This document shows positions 50,135 to 60,549 of a stretch of 64,000 bases of DNA, one piece after another; positions within the stretch are counted from its first letter, which is position 1; each line of letters starts with the position of its first letter. Source of the DNA: Amoebidium appalachense. Its lineage: Eukaryota > Ichthyosporea. The notes below the pieces were generated by a model. The model was not told the DNA's origin. It was given only the letters and a program-made list of their open reading frames with translations, and made no database searches. Position numbers and translations under genes: made by a program. Location of the stretch: positions 1,054,001 through 1,118,000 of the forward strand of contig CAVNZM010000013.1 of the NCBI GenBank assembly GCA_963693365.1, in the 5' to 3' direction.

Positions 50135-51528
50135 GTGTGGGAGCCGGGCATCGTCGTGGGTCCTCAAGACAGCGTCGAGGTGGTATGGCATGAATGTTTG
50201 TGGGGTGACTCTACCAAAGGTATGAATGGTGTGAATGTTTTGTGGTTGGGGGAGGTTCCCCAGCCACAAGTGGATGGTCTCAGTGTTTCTTGTCCCAACC
50301 CGGTGTTTGTTCTAACCACACCGGAGGGGGTTTCTGTGCCATTGTTTCCGGGAGGGGGGGGGGGACACACACGAGTAAAGGGGGAAGGGGGGGGAAGGCA
50401 CAGACACATAGAAACACACCACCACAACAACATACGACGGTTGCAGACACACCTACACCCACACACACACCCACACATACACCACACACACACACACCAC
50501 CCACCCACACATCACACACACACACTCCACCACCACCCACATCACATACACACCCCACCCCACCCGTGCAGGCACCACAGGTAGGTATGTTGCACGTAGG
50601 TATCGAGGGTGTGAGTCTTCGTGGGCAGGGATTGGGAGTGAGTGATGATGTGTTGCTTGAATTGGAGGAGGATTTAGTTGGTTTTAGCCGGCATTATATA
50701 GACGTATGGTTAGCTGATGGTAAGTTGAAGGCTGTTGCTTTGCTCGATGGAGGGGCTCAGGTTAATTGTGTGCATGCTTCGTTTATTCGTCGTTTTAATC
50801 AGGCCGGGGGGGAAATTCCTATATTAGATGCTTCTAGCACAGCCTTAGGTAGTGCTAATAATAGTAGTATGTCTGTGGAAGGTGTTTGTGTGTTGCCGTG
50901 TGAGATAGGTGGCCAGGCTATGCATATTGCTTGTTATGTGGTTAAGGATTTAGCTCAAAGTGTTTTGTTGGGAGCCCCATTTTTCCGTAGACATGTGAAT
51001 GCTTTGTTTGAACGTACGAATGTTTTAGAATTGCAGTCCGGCGTTAAAATTAAAACCCATGATGGGCTCGACGGTTATCAGTCTGGTGCTAGAACGGTAG
51101 CTGAAGTAGTAATCGAGCCTTATCAGTGCCAAACGGTACGTGTCCGGGCCGGCAATCATGTTAGGATAGGGGATTTAGGGGTTTTTACTCCGAAAACCCC
51201 ATTTCAGGAGGTGGCCCAATGGACCCTTAGTAGGGTATGGCCGGATAAGACAATAGAAATAGAATTAGTGAATCCGGGCATCGAGCCTATAGTGATTAGG
51301 TCAGGTGTTTCCGTCGGTAGTTTCACTAATGAGATTGGTAGTATAGAGGTCTCTCTTATTACCCAAAAGGAGGATGCCGGCTCGAAGGGTGACTCAGGAG
51401 GAGGGGGAACAACTTTATTTAACGTTAGCCACCAAAATGTCACCCGACACGATGGGGGGGGGGGACCGGGACAGCACCGGTCCCACTCCCCCGACCCCCA
51501 AGAGGAAGGAGGGTCACCCCGGGTGTGA
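50135..51528 (+). CDS. pol: A1 pol N-terminal region and aspartic protease
   Basis: A conserved pre-protease segment (YVWEPGIVVGPQDSVEVVWHE) lies in one frame until the 11-G run at 50354-50364. The frame then changes, and a His/Thr/Pro-rich linker leads to a retropepsin-like domain. Its active-site loop reads LLDGGAQVNC (DGGA at 50746-50757), with the D-G-G variant found in some plant Ty3/gypsy elements where others have DTGA or DSGA; A2 also has DGG. A hydrophobic VLLGAPFF strand follows, as in the second half of retropepsins. Processing of the polyprotein is the expected role. Confidence 0.75.
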
Positions 51529-53341
51529 GAATGTGCAGGCAAGGGGGGAGGGTGTTGGTCTAACCCGTGGATCTGACGGGTTAACCAACACCGTGGGGGG
51601 CAGGGTGGCCACAGACCTGGCCCCCCACATACATGCACTAACTCATCAGGAATTGCCCGGGGGCATTGGTGTGCCGGGGGGAGGGGGGGGTGCTAAGGGT
51701 GACCGCCTATATCCGGAGGTACCTCAACCTCACCCCGAGCAGCACCGATGTAATACAGGAGGTGAAATGTTAAGTGGCACTCCGGTGAATAAGGATGCAT
51801 CCACTTGTGATGGGGGTAACCCGGAGTTAGTATTGCCGTTTGGTATGAAGGAGGGGGATTGGACGGTAGAACAGAAAAAATTGCTAGCTAAGTTATTTGA
51901 TAGGACTCGGTTTGCATTTCTGGCCGATGATAACGAAGTAGGCTTCGTTAAAGGGTTTGAAATGCAGATCGACACAGGTGATAATAGGCCGGTAGTGATG
52001 CCTAGCTATAGAATGGAGCAGTATAAATTGTCGGATGCGCTAATAATAGTGAGTGATATGTTAAAAAAGGGTCATGTGGAGCATAGTTCGAGTCCGTGGA
52101 GAAGTCCGGTGCTATTGGTTAAGAAGCCCGACGGGTCTTGGCGCCTAGTGAACGATTACAGGGCTCTGAATCGGATCACTAAGGCAGACCAATGGCCTCT
52201 CCCTAACATAGACGAGCAGCTTTCACAGCTGCACGGCTATACTCACTTTGCTAAACTTGATTTAAAAGCAGCTTTTTGGCAGATAAGGTTGGAGGAGAGC
52301 AGCAAGGAGAAGACTGCCTTTGCACTGGGTGACCAGCTGTTCCAGTACAAGGTGGTGCCGATGGGTTTGCTCTCCTCTCCAGCTATGTTGTGCCGGGTAA
52401 TGTATAAAATTCTCCACCCTCATTTGGATGTATGCCACCCTTATTTGGATGATGTTTTAATTAAAGGTAGGTCATTTGAGGAGTTAGTTAATAATTGTGA
52501 AAAAGTATTTTTAGCTTTGGGTGAGTCTGGTCTTCGTATTAGCGGTAGCAAGACTGTGATTGGTGTGCCGGAGGTTAAGTTTTTAGGTCATATTGTGTCT
52601 AGTAATGGTCTTTCCCCTGATCCGGAGAAAATCCGGGCCATAGTTGAGTGGCCCCGTCCTCAGACTGTCACTCAACTAAGGCAATTTTTAGGTTTAACTA
52701 ATTATCTTCGTCGTTATATTAAGGACTATAGTATGCTTGCTTTGCCGTTAACTAGTCAGACGGGGGGGGAGAAGAAGAATAGAATAGATTGGAATGTTGA
52801 TGCTGTTTCTGCTTTCGAAAAGCTTAAGTTAGCTTTGCAGTCTTCGAGTATGCTTGTTCATCCTGATTTTTCGGCCGGGGGGGGGATGTTTAAAGTTCGG
52901 TGCGATGCAAGTAAGGTTGCTGAGGGGGCCGTGTTATATCAAGTGCAGGAGGGGCAGGATAGAGTGATTGCTTATGCTAGTCGTTCATTTAGTAAAAGTG
53001 AACGTAGATATAGCAATCCGGAGAGAGAGTCCCATGCTATCTTTTGGGCAGTCTCACAGGCATGGAGGTATATACTCGCAGGCAGGACGTTTGAGGTCTA
53101 CACCGACCACAAGCCCTGCCTAGCCATGGCCGGCACCACTCGTCTGGTCAACGAGAGGATGCAGAAGTGGGCCGCGGCTCTCGGTGAGTTCTCCTATAAA
53201 TTGTTTTATGCCAAGGGTGAAACAATGGTCGACTGTGATGCTCTCTCTCGTGCTGCTTATATTTTGTTTGAAGAAGAGAAGGAGGGGGAGGGGGGGATAG
53301 TGAGAGACGGGGGGGGGAGGGGGGGAAGGGGGGGCGAGTGA
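51374..53341 (+). CDS. pol: A1 reverse transcriptase and RNase H
   Basis: The frame overlaps the protease frame around an 11-G run (51454-51464), the likely switch point. RT motifs occur in order: SPWRSPVLLVKKPDGSWR, DYRALN, FAKLDLKAAFWQI, FQYKVVPMGL and the catalytic YLDD (52442-52453), then KTVIGVPEVKFLGHIVS and FLGLTNYLRRYI. RNase H follows with RCDASKVAEGAVLYQ, ERESHAIFWAV and YTDHKP. No catalytic residue appears lost. The frame ends in G-rich DNA just before the integrase frame begins. Confidence 0.92.
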   Translation: MPARRVTQEEGEQLYLTLATKMSPDTMGGGDRDSTGPTPPTPKRKEGHPGCENVQARGEGVGLTRGSDGLTNTVGGRVATDLAPHIHALTHQELPGGIGVPGGGGGAKGDRLYPEVPQPHPEQHRCNTGGEMLSGTPVNKDASTCDGGNPELVLPFGMKEGDWTVEQKKLLAKLFDRTRFAFLADDNEVGFVKGFEMQIDTGDNRPVVMPSYRMEQYKLSDALIIVSDMLKKGHVEHSSSPWRSPVLLVKKPDGSWRLVNDYRALNRITKADQWPLPNIDEQLSQLHGYTHFAKLDLKAAFWQIRLEESSKEKTAFALGDQLFQYKVVPMGLLSSPAMLCRVMYKILHPHLDVCHPYLDDVLIKGRSFEELVNNCEKVFLALGESGLRISGSKTVIGVPEVKFLGHIVSSNGLSPDPEKIRAIVEWPRPQTVTQLRQFLGLTNYLRRYIKDYSMLALPLTSQTGGEKKNRIDWNVDAVSAFEKLKLALQSSSMLVHPDFSAGGGMFKVRCDASKVAEGAVLYQVQEGQDRVIAYASRSFSKSERRYSNPERESHAIFWAVSQAWRYILAGRTFEVYTDHKPCLAMAGTTRLVNERMQKWAAALGEFSYKLFYAKGETMVDCDALSRAAYILFEEEKEGEGGIVRDGGGRGGRGGE

Positions 53342-53360
53342 GCAGAAAGGAATAGATGCT

Positions 53361-55160
53361 GTGTCTGTGGATGTGTCTTCTTGGGTTCCGGGGTTGCTTG
53401 CTTATAAGTGTAGGAGAGGGGGGGGGAGGTATTTGTCGGTGTCTGAGGTCGGGACCGAGTCTCATGGCTCGGCCCCTGCCTTAGCACCTACGGCTTTGAT
53501 CTTAGCTCAGGAGGAAGATGTGTTGATTGGTCTGGTTAAGAATTATTTAAAGGGGCCGGTTGATTCGATTAAATTTACAAATAAAAGGCAGATGATTAAG
53601 GTAGCTAAGTTAGCAAAAATGTGTCAGGTAGAGCAGGATTTAGTTTATCATTGTTCTGGGCCAGACGGACACCGAGTTTGGGTCCCGACGGCACTTGTGC
53701 CTGAGGTTTTGCATATGGTGCATGAGCATCCCATGGCTGGTCATTTAGGTGTAAATAGGACGTTGCTTCGTGTTAATCGTTCGTATTTTTGGCCGGGTAT
53801 GAGTAGGGAGGTGAGGGATTATGTGTTGTCATGCATGCATTGTCAGGAAAGGAATGAGAGTCCCCACTCTCGTTCCCGCCCGTCGTTTATTAGGGATTTT
53901 AATGTTCGTATGTTTGAAAGGGTAGCAGTGGATGTGGTCGGTCCTTTTAATTTTACGGTTGAGGGTAACACTGTTCTTGTTACCGTCACCGATGTGGCCA
54001 CTCGTTGGGTTGAAGTTTTTCCTCTCCCCACTGCTAATGCCGTTTTGTTTGCTCGTATTTTTGTGGATGAAATTTGTCTTAGGTTTGGTTGTCCTCGTGT
54101 TTTGTTAACGGATAGGAGTCGTGTGTTTTTAAATCAGTTGGTGTCGGAGGTGTGTAAAATTTTAAGGGTAGCTCATATCACTACGTCTGCATATCACCCT
54201 CAAGCAAATGCCATCTCTGAACGTGTGCATGCAGTGTTTCAGAAGTCCTTTGGCAAAATGGTGGATGTGGAGGCTAATGATTGGGATCATATGTCTAGGT
54301 TTATTGCTCATTCATATAATTCTACCCCTCATGCTGTGACTGGTTTTTCTCCGTTTTATTTGGTCTATGGGCAGGAGGCTATTAGTTTGTTAGATACGGC
54401 ACTTTTGCCGATGGGGGGGGCTGACCGACTAACTTATCCCCACTGGACTGAGTTCCGGGAGCAGCTACTAACCCGGGCCCGGGCTGCACGTGATGCAGCT
54501 CTGGCCCGTACACAGCAGGCACAGGCACGTACAGACGTGTCCACACGTCCGTTACGTGAATTTGCCGAGGGTACTTTAGTTTTAATTAGGGATCATACTA
54601 GGAAGAAGAGATATAAGCAGGAGCAGGAAGGTAAGGGTGAAGGTGAAGGTCTTCGTAAGTATGGTAAGAAATGGTTGCCTCTTTTTATCGGTCCGTATAA
54701 AATAGTGGCTAGGTTAGGTCCGACGGAATATAAGGTGCAGAGGTTAGATAATGAGAGTGATGTTAGATTTTATAATGTAGATGATATAAAGGAATATTAT
54801 GATAGGGCCCTTAGGGTTAAACGGCCGGAGGGCCGTCGAGTGTTAGATGCATTCACCCCCGACTATGACGGGTCGGTGGATGTATCGGAGGCTGCAGTAG
54901 ATAAAATTATGGATAAAAAGGTTATCGAAGGTAAGGAAGGTAAGGTAAATTATTATTTAATTCGTTTTGAGGGAGGTTATCAGGAAGATCAGTGGTTGCC
55001 TGAGTTTCATTTGGATTGCCCGTTTTCTATTCGTGCTTATGAGGCTAGATTAGTGCAGAGGGAGTTGCCTAGTGCTCCCTCTCGGCCAAAGAGAGTTATT
55101 CCTCAGTTTAATCGTGGTGTGAAAAAGTCGGTGGGGGGAGGGGGCCGGGGGGGGGAGTGA
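53361..55160 (+). CDS. pol: A1 integrase with C-terminal chromodomain
   Basis: The zinc-binding HHCC module is present (HPMAGHLGVNRT, then CMHC). The catalytic core keeps the D,D-E residues in VDVVGPF, LTDRSRVF and HPQANAISERV, though the usual DRG is DRS. A GPY/F-type module (FIGPYKIVARLGPTEYKV) is followed by a chromodomain from about 54894 (VDKIMDKKV, YYLIRFEGG, DQWLPEFHL). Chromodomains of this group direct insertion to chromatin marks. After the G-rich end of this frame, another frame continues to the TAA near 55292 with EETEEECERSRRN, suggesting a tail cut off by another G-run length change. Confidence 0.92.
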   Translation: MSVDVSSWVPGLLAYKCRRGGGRYLSVSEVGTESHGSAPALAPTALILAQEEDVLIGLVKNYLKGPVDSIKFTNKRQMIKVAKLAKMCQVEQDLVYHCSGPDGHRVWVPTALVPEVLHMVHEHPMAGHLGVNRTLLRVNRSYFWPGMSREVRDYVLSCMHCQERNESPHSRSRPSFIRDFNVRMFERVAVDVVGPFNFTVEGNTVLVTVTDVATRWVEVFPLPTANAVLFARIFVDEICLRFGCPRVLLTDRSRVFLNQLVSEVCKILRVAHITTSAYHPQANAISERVHAVFQKSFGKMVDVEANDWDHMSRFIAHSYNSTPHAVTGFSPFYLVYGQEAISLLDTALLPMGGADRLTYPHWTEFREQLLTRARAARDAALARTQQAQARTDVSTRPLREFAEGTLVLIRDHTRKKRYKQEQEGKGEGEGLRKYGKKWLPLFIGPYKIVARLGPTEYKVQRLDNESDVRFYNVDDIKEYYDRALRVKRPEGRRVLDAFTPDYDGSVDVSEAAVDKIMDKKVIEGKEGKVNYYLIRFEGGYQEDQWLPEFHLDCPFSIRAYEARLVQRELPSAPSRPKRVIPQFNRGVKKSVGGGGRGGE

Positions 55161-56952
55161 TGCAAATACACGTAGACACACGGGGGGAGGGGGAGGGAGG
55201 GGAGGAGACCGAGGAGGAGTGTGAACGTAGTCGTAGGAATTTAATTTATTATCATAGGTGTCTCCGTAGGTATCAAGCTTATGGTGTAGATTAATTTATT
55301 ATTTTTCTTCGTAATTTATTTAATTTAATTTTTTTTAGGAGACTGATTAGTCTATGTCTTTTTAGGGGGTGTTAGATGTAATGTGACTGAGGTGGGACTC
55401 AGCTTTTCCGGGGGCCGGGGGGGGAGTTGACATATACTAATCCGTCTCAGCAGATTAGCCTAAGTCTACGATCGAGATCGGGGGGGGGGGGGGGGGGGGG
55501 GGGGTGGCCCGGGTCCACAGATCATCAAGATCAAGTCCGGGGCCTCAAGATAGCTGTACAGCTGCGTGCATCTTGCCTCTGCCGGCGCAGGGCATTGGAC
55601 CACGTCAGCCGGGACAGCCGTCCAATAGAATTCTAATTAGTGTGTAGGATAGATCGTAGGAGGACTTAGGAATGTCATTGTTCGGGCAGAAGCCCTTTTG
55701 TAAGGATTGGCAAGGTTTGATAGTATATGTTGCCAAACGTATTTATATATTTAGATGTAGAGGAAAGGGGGGGAGGGAGGGGGGGGGAGGATAGTATGAA
55801 ATGTAGATTTAGACTCTGCGGTGCCACTAGGGGGAGGGTGAGGGGTGAGACTTGGATAAATATATTAGTTGAGTAGATCGACTTAGCTCGTGCAGGCGCA
55901 CGATAAAAGTAGATCGGAATGTTAATGGAATGTGGCATCGTAGGGGGCCAGGTGATGATGATCTTGTAGGGCACGGCCTTGATGGCCTCAGTCGTAACTT
56001 AGACTCAATCCGTACGGATCTAAGTTTGCCCGTCGGAGCCTGGTCTTAATAAACTTTACCGTTTTTCTGTACACGTTCGTTCCTTTTCGTGTGTGTACAC
56101 TTAGTAGAGTGCCGCGTCTCTAGTACACATACATTAGGATACGACATCTATGTACACGGAACCAATTGTAAAGCTAACATACACATATAGTGGAGTGAGC
56201 GTAAGTCTGCACTCCAACACCCCTACCCAATTGGAGAAGTGTACACACCACTAGAGAAGAGAGAGTGAGTGTGGCTGCTTGCAGGGTAGACCGGGGTGTG
56301 CATTCCACTGTGGTGCGTGCCCCGCCAATGAAGTGGAATACTTGACGTTGATGTCGCAGGCTGCTGCGGATGGAGTTTGTGGAAGCGAAAGTCTCTACTT
56401 CACGGAAATACGCTCGCGGGTGTAGGGTACAGCCTAGAAGTCGGTTTCTGGGCTCCTCCGTTCAAGGCGTCGTAGGGGACGTGAAGTTAGAGGCCGCGGT
56501 GTCGTGTCTGGGCCCATAACCCTGTTGGAAGTAGAGTCCGCTGTGACTAGGGTCGTCGTGGCGCGCTTGGGCGCTGACCCGTTTTTTACTGCTTTCAGTG
56601 TGTTAACTCCATGACTGAACTCCATGACTGAACTCCATGACTGAACTCCATGACTGAACTCCATGTCTGCACTCCATGTCTGCACCTGGCAGAGACGTGG
56701 CTTATATACCCGTGGGGCAGCAGTCTGGAATGTAATCCGGATGCCAGGCGCTAATCGGATTGGTTACTTTCATTTAGATATCTCTGGGACCAGTGAACCA
56801 ATCGTTTGCAGTCAAAACACAATTGGCAACATTCCTCAACTATGCAGATGTGCATGTGGTGATCGAGTGTCAGCATGTGTCTATGTACACGGAACCAATT
56901 GTAAAGCTAACATACACATATAGTGGAGTGAGCGTAAGTCTGCACTCCAACA

Positions 56953-59560
56953 GGGGGGGGGGGGGGGGGGGTCCATAGGTCATCAAGATCAAGTCCGGGG
57001 CCTCAAGATCAGCTGTACAGCTGCGGGCATCTTGTCTCTGCAGGCACAGGGCAGGACCACGTCAGCTGGAGCACCCGACCAATAGGATTAGTAATAGTGT
57101 ATAGGATAGATCTTAGGAGGACTTAGGAATGCAATAAGTTCGGGAAGATGCCCTGGTAAATATTGGCAAGTTCTGATACTGTAATCTGCCAAACGTATAT
57201 ATATATTTTGATGTACAGGAAGAAGTAGAGGGGGGGAGGGGGCAGGGAGAGATACTATTAGTATGAAATATAGACTTAGACTCCGCGGTGCCACTAGGGG
57301 GAGGGAGAGGGGAGAGACAAAGATATGTGTATCAGAGTGAGCCGATAGACTTAGATCGTGCGGGCGCACGATAGAGCTCATTAGATCGGAATGCATGGAA
57401 TGTGGCATCGTGGGGGGGCTGGGTGATGGTGATCTTTGGGGGCACGACTCGGACCCAAGTTGATGGCCGCAGTTGTGACTTAGCTTGGTTCCGTTTGGAT
57501 CTCAGGTTGCCTGTCGGAGCCTGGCCTAGAATAAATTTTGCCGTTTTTCGTACACGTTCGTTCCTTTCCGTGTATGTACACTTAGAAGAGTGCCGCGTCT
57601 CTTAATACATACACGTTAGGATACGACAAGCTACACCTTTTTCTTTTAGTGCGGTTTTTCGCGCTAGTTTACACGCGGTGGCAGTTCCTTCTGGGCTGTT
57701 GCTACACCTTAGAAAAACAACAACAAAAAAAAAACACAAAACAAAAACACAAAACGATAGGGCACACACAACACCATGGCTAAATTTAACGTAGATATGT
57801 TCTACGCGTTAGCAGCGGAGGATAGCTCCCTCCACACACAGATCCCAAAGGTCCACACCATAGACGTGAGACATACAATAGCTTTTACTAATTTACACTC
57901 AAACACGACTCAGAAATACCACGTTGGCTCCGGACACTAGTAGCTAACACACCCACACTAGTGATAGATGCCAAGAAGGCCCCTACCGTGGCGGCCTCTT
58001 GGCAATGTCCCATGATCAAACAGTGCATAGACCACAAAACCATGGCCGACCTGTGCATCCTCATGGAGGAGCACCCTTCTGTCAGGGCCGAGCAGGCCCC
58101 ACAGGTGACTTGAGCAGCAGTACGACGAGGAGCGCGACGAGATGGAGACCCGTACGCTCGGCCAGAAACGTCTGGCAGCACGGTTCATTCCCGAGGACGA
58201 GGACGAGACCAACACCGACGACGTCGACGGTGAGCTCGAGGCCTTCCCGGCCCGAGAACAAGCTCGAGAACACGGCCAGGCTCGTCAACTGTTACTTGAC
58301 GGCCGACCGGCGCCGCACGCTCCGAGCCCAGCTCCGTGAATGGAAGTATACCTTAAAAGTTTCCCACTTTAGACATGTCCCCTGTTGAAGCTCGTGCATT
58401 CTTTGAAAGGGAGTATCGGGTCTTTGAAGACCTTTGTGAGTTGGCTGGTGACGTGAGTGCTAGGGAAAAGTTCGAGTTTGCACGTAAGGCTCTCTCCGTG
58501 AACACAGACACTGCACGTATGTTTGGGGAGCATGATGATGTTGATGAGGTGGTGTTGCATTTTAAACGTCACTCGCTTGCTATGCATGAGGTGAAGTTTA
58601 ATAAGAGAGATAGGAAGGAGGTGATGGAGGTGGATAAGAAGAAGAAGGAGAGTGGAAAGAAAGGGGAAAAGGAAGAAGAAAAAGAGGGTGAACAGCCAGC
58701 TGCACTCACTGCGTTGGTTAAACAGGTTGCCGAGCTCTCCCAGGCCGTCGGCCAGCTCTCTGGCCGAGGGGGCTTCGGCTTCCGAGGTGGCCGTGGCGGC
58801 GGCCGGGGTGGACATGGCGGTCGTGGACGTGGATGACAGCAGCAGCAGTTCGACGAGAGGTTTACCCCTTATCCTGCTTGTGGTGGTGGGCAGGGTAGAG
58901 GGAGGGGTGGAAATGGTGGTGAGCATGGTGGCCATTCGGAGGTGGGTTTGGAGGAGAGCATGGTGGTACTGGGTGGACATGGAGGCCGTGGTGGGTTTGG
59001 TGCTGGTGGTGATAGAGGCCGAGGGGGGCAGGGGGGAAGGGGGGGGCCGTGGTGCACACTGGCACGGTGAGCCCCCCCAGCACGACCGGGTCCCCGGTTA
59101 TGCTTTGCGCCAAGGTCATGAAGTTCTCCCTGGCCCTTTCTTTGGTGCATGTTATTTTTGTGGCCGGCAAGGGCACTCTGCTGCATATTGCCGTAGCTAC
59201 CAAGGCTATTGAGTTTCTGGGGAGGGGGAAGCTGGGGTCAAGGAGGGAGGGGGGGGGGGGGGGGGGGGAGGGGGAGATAGTATCGGTCCCCCCCAGGTTG
59301 CAGAGGACCTTCACCCTCTCCCACCCCTGGGCCAGGTTAAGCTTCCCTTTGCCCCCTCACCGCTCCGATACGTGTGGGAGCCGGGCATCGTCGTGGGTCC
59401 TCAAGACAGCGTCGAGGTGGTATGGCATGAATGTTTGTGGGGTGATCCTCCAAAAGGTATGAATGGTGTGAATGTTTTGTGGTTGGGGGAGGTTCCCCAG
59501 CCACAAGTGGATGGTCTCAGTGTTTCTTGTCCCAACCAGGTGTTTGTTCTAACCACCCCA
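56953..59560 (+). pseudogene. A2 chromovirus: rest of LTR, leader, degenerate gag and start of pol
   Basis: After the LTR end at 57628 the leader (AGCTACACC, then a GTGCGG..CGCGC hairpin-like stretch) is as in A1. The gag homologue starts at the ATG 57776. It shows small insertions and deletions near 57893, 58005 and 58110 that break the frame. It regains an intact stretch from 58375 and keeps the CCHC motif (CYFCGRQGHSAAYC). Relative to A1 it carries about 96 extra bases of Gly/Arg-type coding in the RGG region (58915-59010). Homology to A1 pol runs to about 59557, where it stops abruptly. Confidence 0.85.
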
Positions 59561-59689
59561 TTCAATGAGCATTGCCCAATTCTGAGGTATTATGGGGTAA
59601 TATTTCAGGCTATTTGAAACTGGTACCAAGTCTATATGTAGTTATATTTCTTGTATATTATTTTTTTTTTTTTTCTCAGGCTGCCCCAT

Positions 59690-60549
59690 TGTGAGTGAAA
59701 ACCCCTAAATCCCCGATCCTAACATGATTTCCGGCCCGGACACGTGCCGTTTGGCACTGATAAGGCTCGATCACTATTTCAGCTACCGTTCTAGCACCAG
59801 ACTGATAACCGTTGAGCCCATCGTGGGTTTTAATTTTTACGCCGGACTGCAAGTCTCTAAACCATTCGTACGTTCAAACAAAGCATTCACATGTCTACGA
59901 AAATGGGGCTCCCAACAAAACACTTTGAGCTAAATCCTTAACCACATAACATTGTCAAGCAATATGCATATCCTGGCAACCTATCTCACACAGCAACACA
60001 CAAACACCTTCGACCGACATACTACTATTATTAGCACTACCTAGGGCCGTGCTAGAAGCAGCTAAAACTTTGAATCTCCCCCCCGGCCTGATTAAAACGA
60101 CGAATAAATGAAGCATGCACACAATTAACCTGAGGCCCTCCATCGAGCAAAGCAACAGCCTTCAACTTACCATCGGCTAGCCATGCCATAATGCCGGCTA
60201 AACCCAACTACTAGTAAATCCTCCTCCAATTCGAGCAACACATCATCACTCACACCCAGACCCTGCCCAAGAAGACTCACACCTTGAAGTTCGACACCTA
60301 CTTGCAGCATACCTACCTGTGGTGCCTGCACGGGTGGGGTGGGGTCACAGTGTGTGTGTGACATGGGTGGTGGTGGAATCTGTGTGGGTGGTGTGTGTGT
60401 GGGTGATGTGTGTGTGGGTGCGTGTGTGGGTGTAGGTGTGTCTGCAACCGCCGTGTGTTGTGGTGGTGGTGTGTTTCTACGTGTCTGTGCCTTCCCCCCC
60501 TTCCCCCCTTACTCGTGTGTGTCCCCCCCCCTTCCAGAAACAATGGCAC
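59690..60549 (-). pseudogene. Inverted fragment of A2 pol (protease region)
   Basis: On the minus strand this segment is homologous to A1 50323-51190 in reverse order. It includes the HTHPHTH linker, LELEEDLL, LDGGPQVNCVHASFIRRF and the NSSMSVEGVCVL stretch. Its outer end begins at the very point of A1 (about 50322) where the forward A2 homology stops, so the pol sequence downstream of that point was inverted in place. It is separated from the forward part by 130 bases of unrelated DNA (59560-59689). Frames are broken. Confidence 0.8.

Larger units (their letters stand above)
47788..56146 (+). mobile_element. Young Ty3/gypsy chromovirus A1, complete with both LTRs
   Basis: The LTRs are 47788-48500 (713 bp) and 55428-56146 (719 bp), beginning TGACATATAC and ending ATACGACA. 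The only differences I see are G-run lengths. The target duplication is TCTAT (47783-47787 and 56147-56151). The empty site is visible in the other F LTR, where TCTATGTACACGG is continuous (56880-56892). A polypurine tract (GGGGCCGGGGGGGGAG) precedes the 3' LTR. The 5' LTR is followed by AGCTACACC, not by TGG, so no standard primer-binding site is evident. Internal order is gag, protease, RT, RNase H, integrase, chromodomain, which defines a chromovirus. Near-identical LTRs indicate recent insertion. Confidence 0.95.
47426..56952 (-). mobile_element. Non-autonomous copia-like miniature LTR element F (minus orientation), split by A1
   Basis: F has two 430-bp LTRs: 47426-47787 joined to 56152-56219, and 56523-56952. 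Both begin TGTTGGA and end TCCAACA on either strand. The interior is only 303 bp (56220-56522) with no coding capacity. Read on the minus strand, the LTR end CCAACA is followed by GGGTTATGGGCCCAG. This is the primer site used by Drosophila copia, complementary to the anticodon stem-loop of initiator tRNA-Met. On the minus strand a GGGTAGGGG polypurine tract precedes the other LTR. Insertion was inside the G-run of A2's LTR, so the target duplication is hidden in G's. Confidence 0.85.
47356..57628 (+). mobile_element. 5' LTR of old chromovirus copy A2, split by nested insertions
   Basis: A2's LTR begins TGACATAATATACTAATCCG at 47356, breaks at 47425 inside a G-run, and resumes at 56953 in the same G-run, ending ATACGACA at 57628. 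The two parts (70 and 676 bp) match the A1 LTR in order but with many substitutions, so A2 is the older copy. The interruption consists of element F together with A1. Confidence 0.85.

Noticed and set aside
50746-50757. Loss of protease activity because of DGGA instead of DTGA/DSGA
   Set aside because: DGG is a known variant in plant Ty3/gypsy proteases and is shared by A2, so inactivation cannot be inferred.
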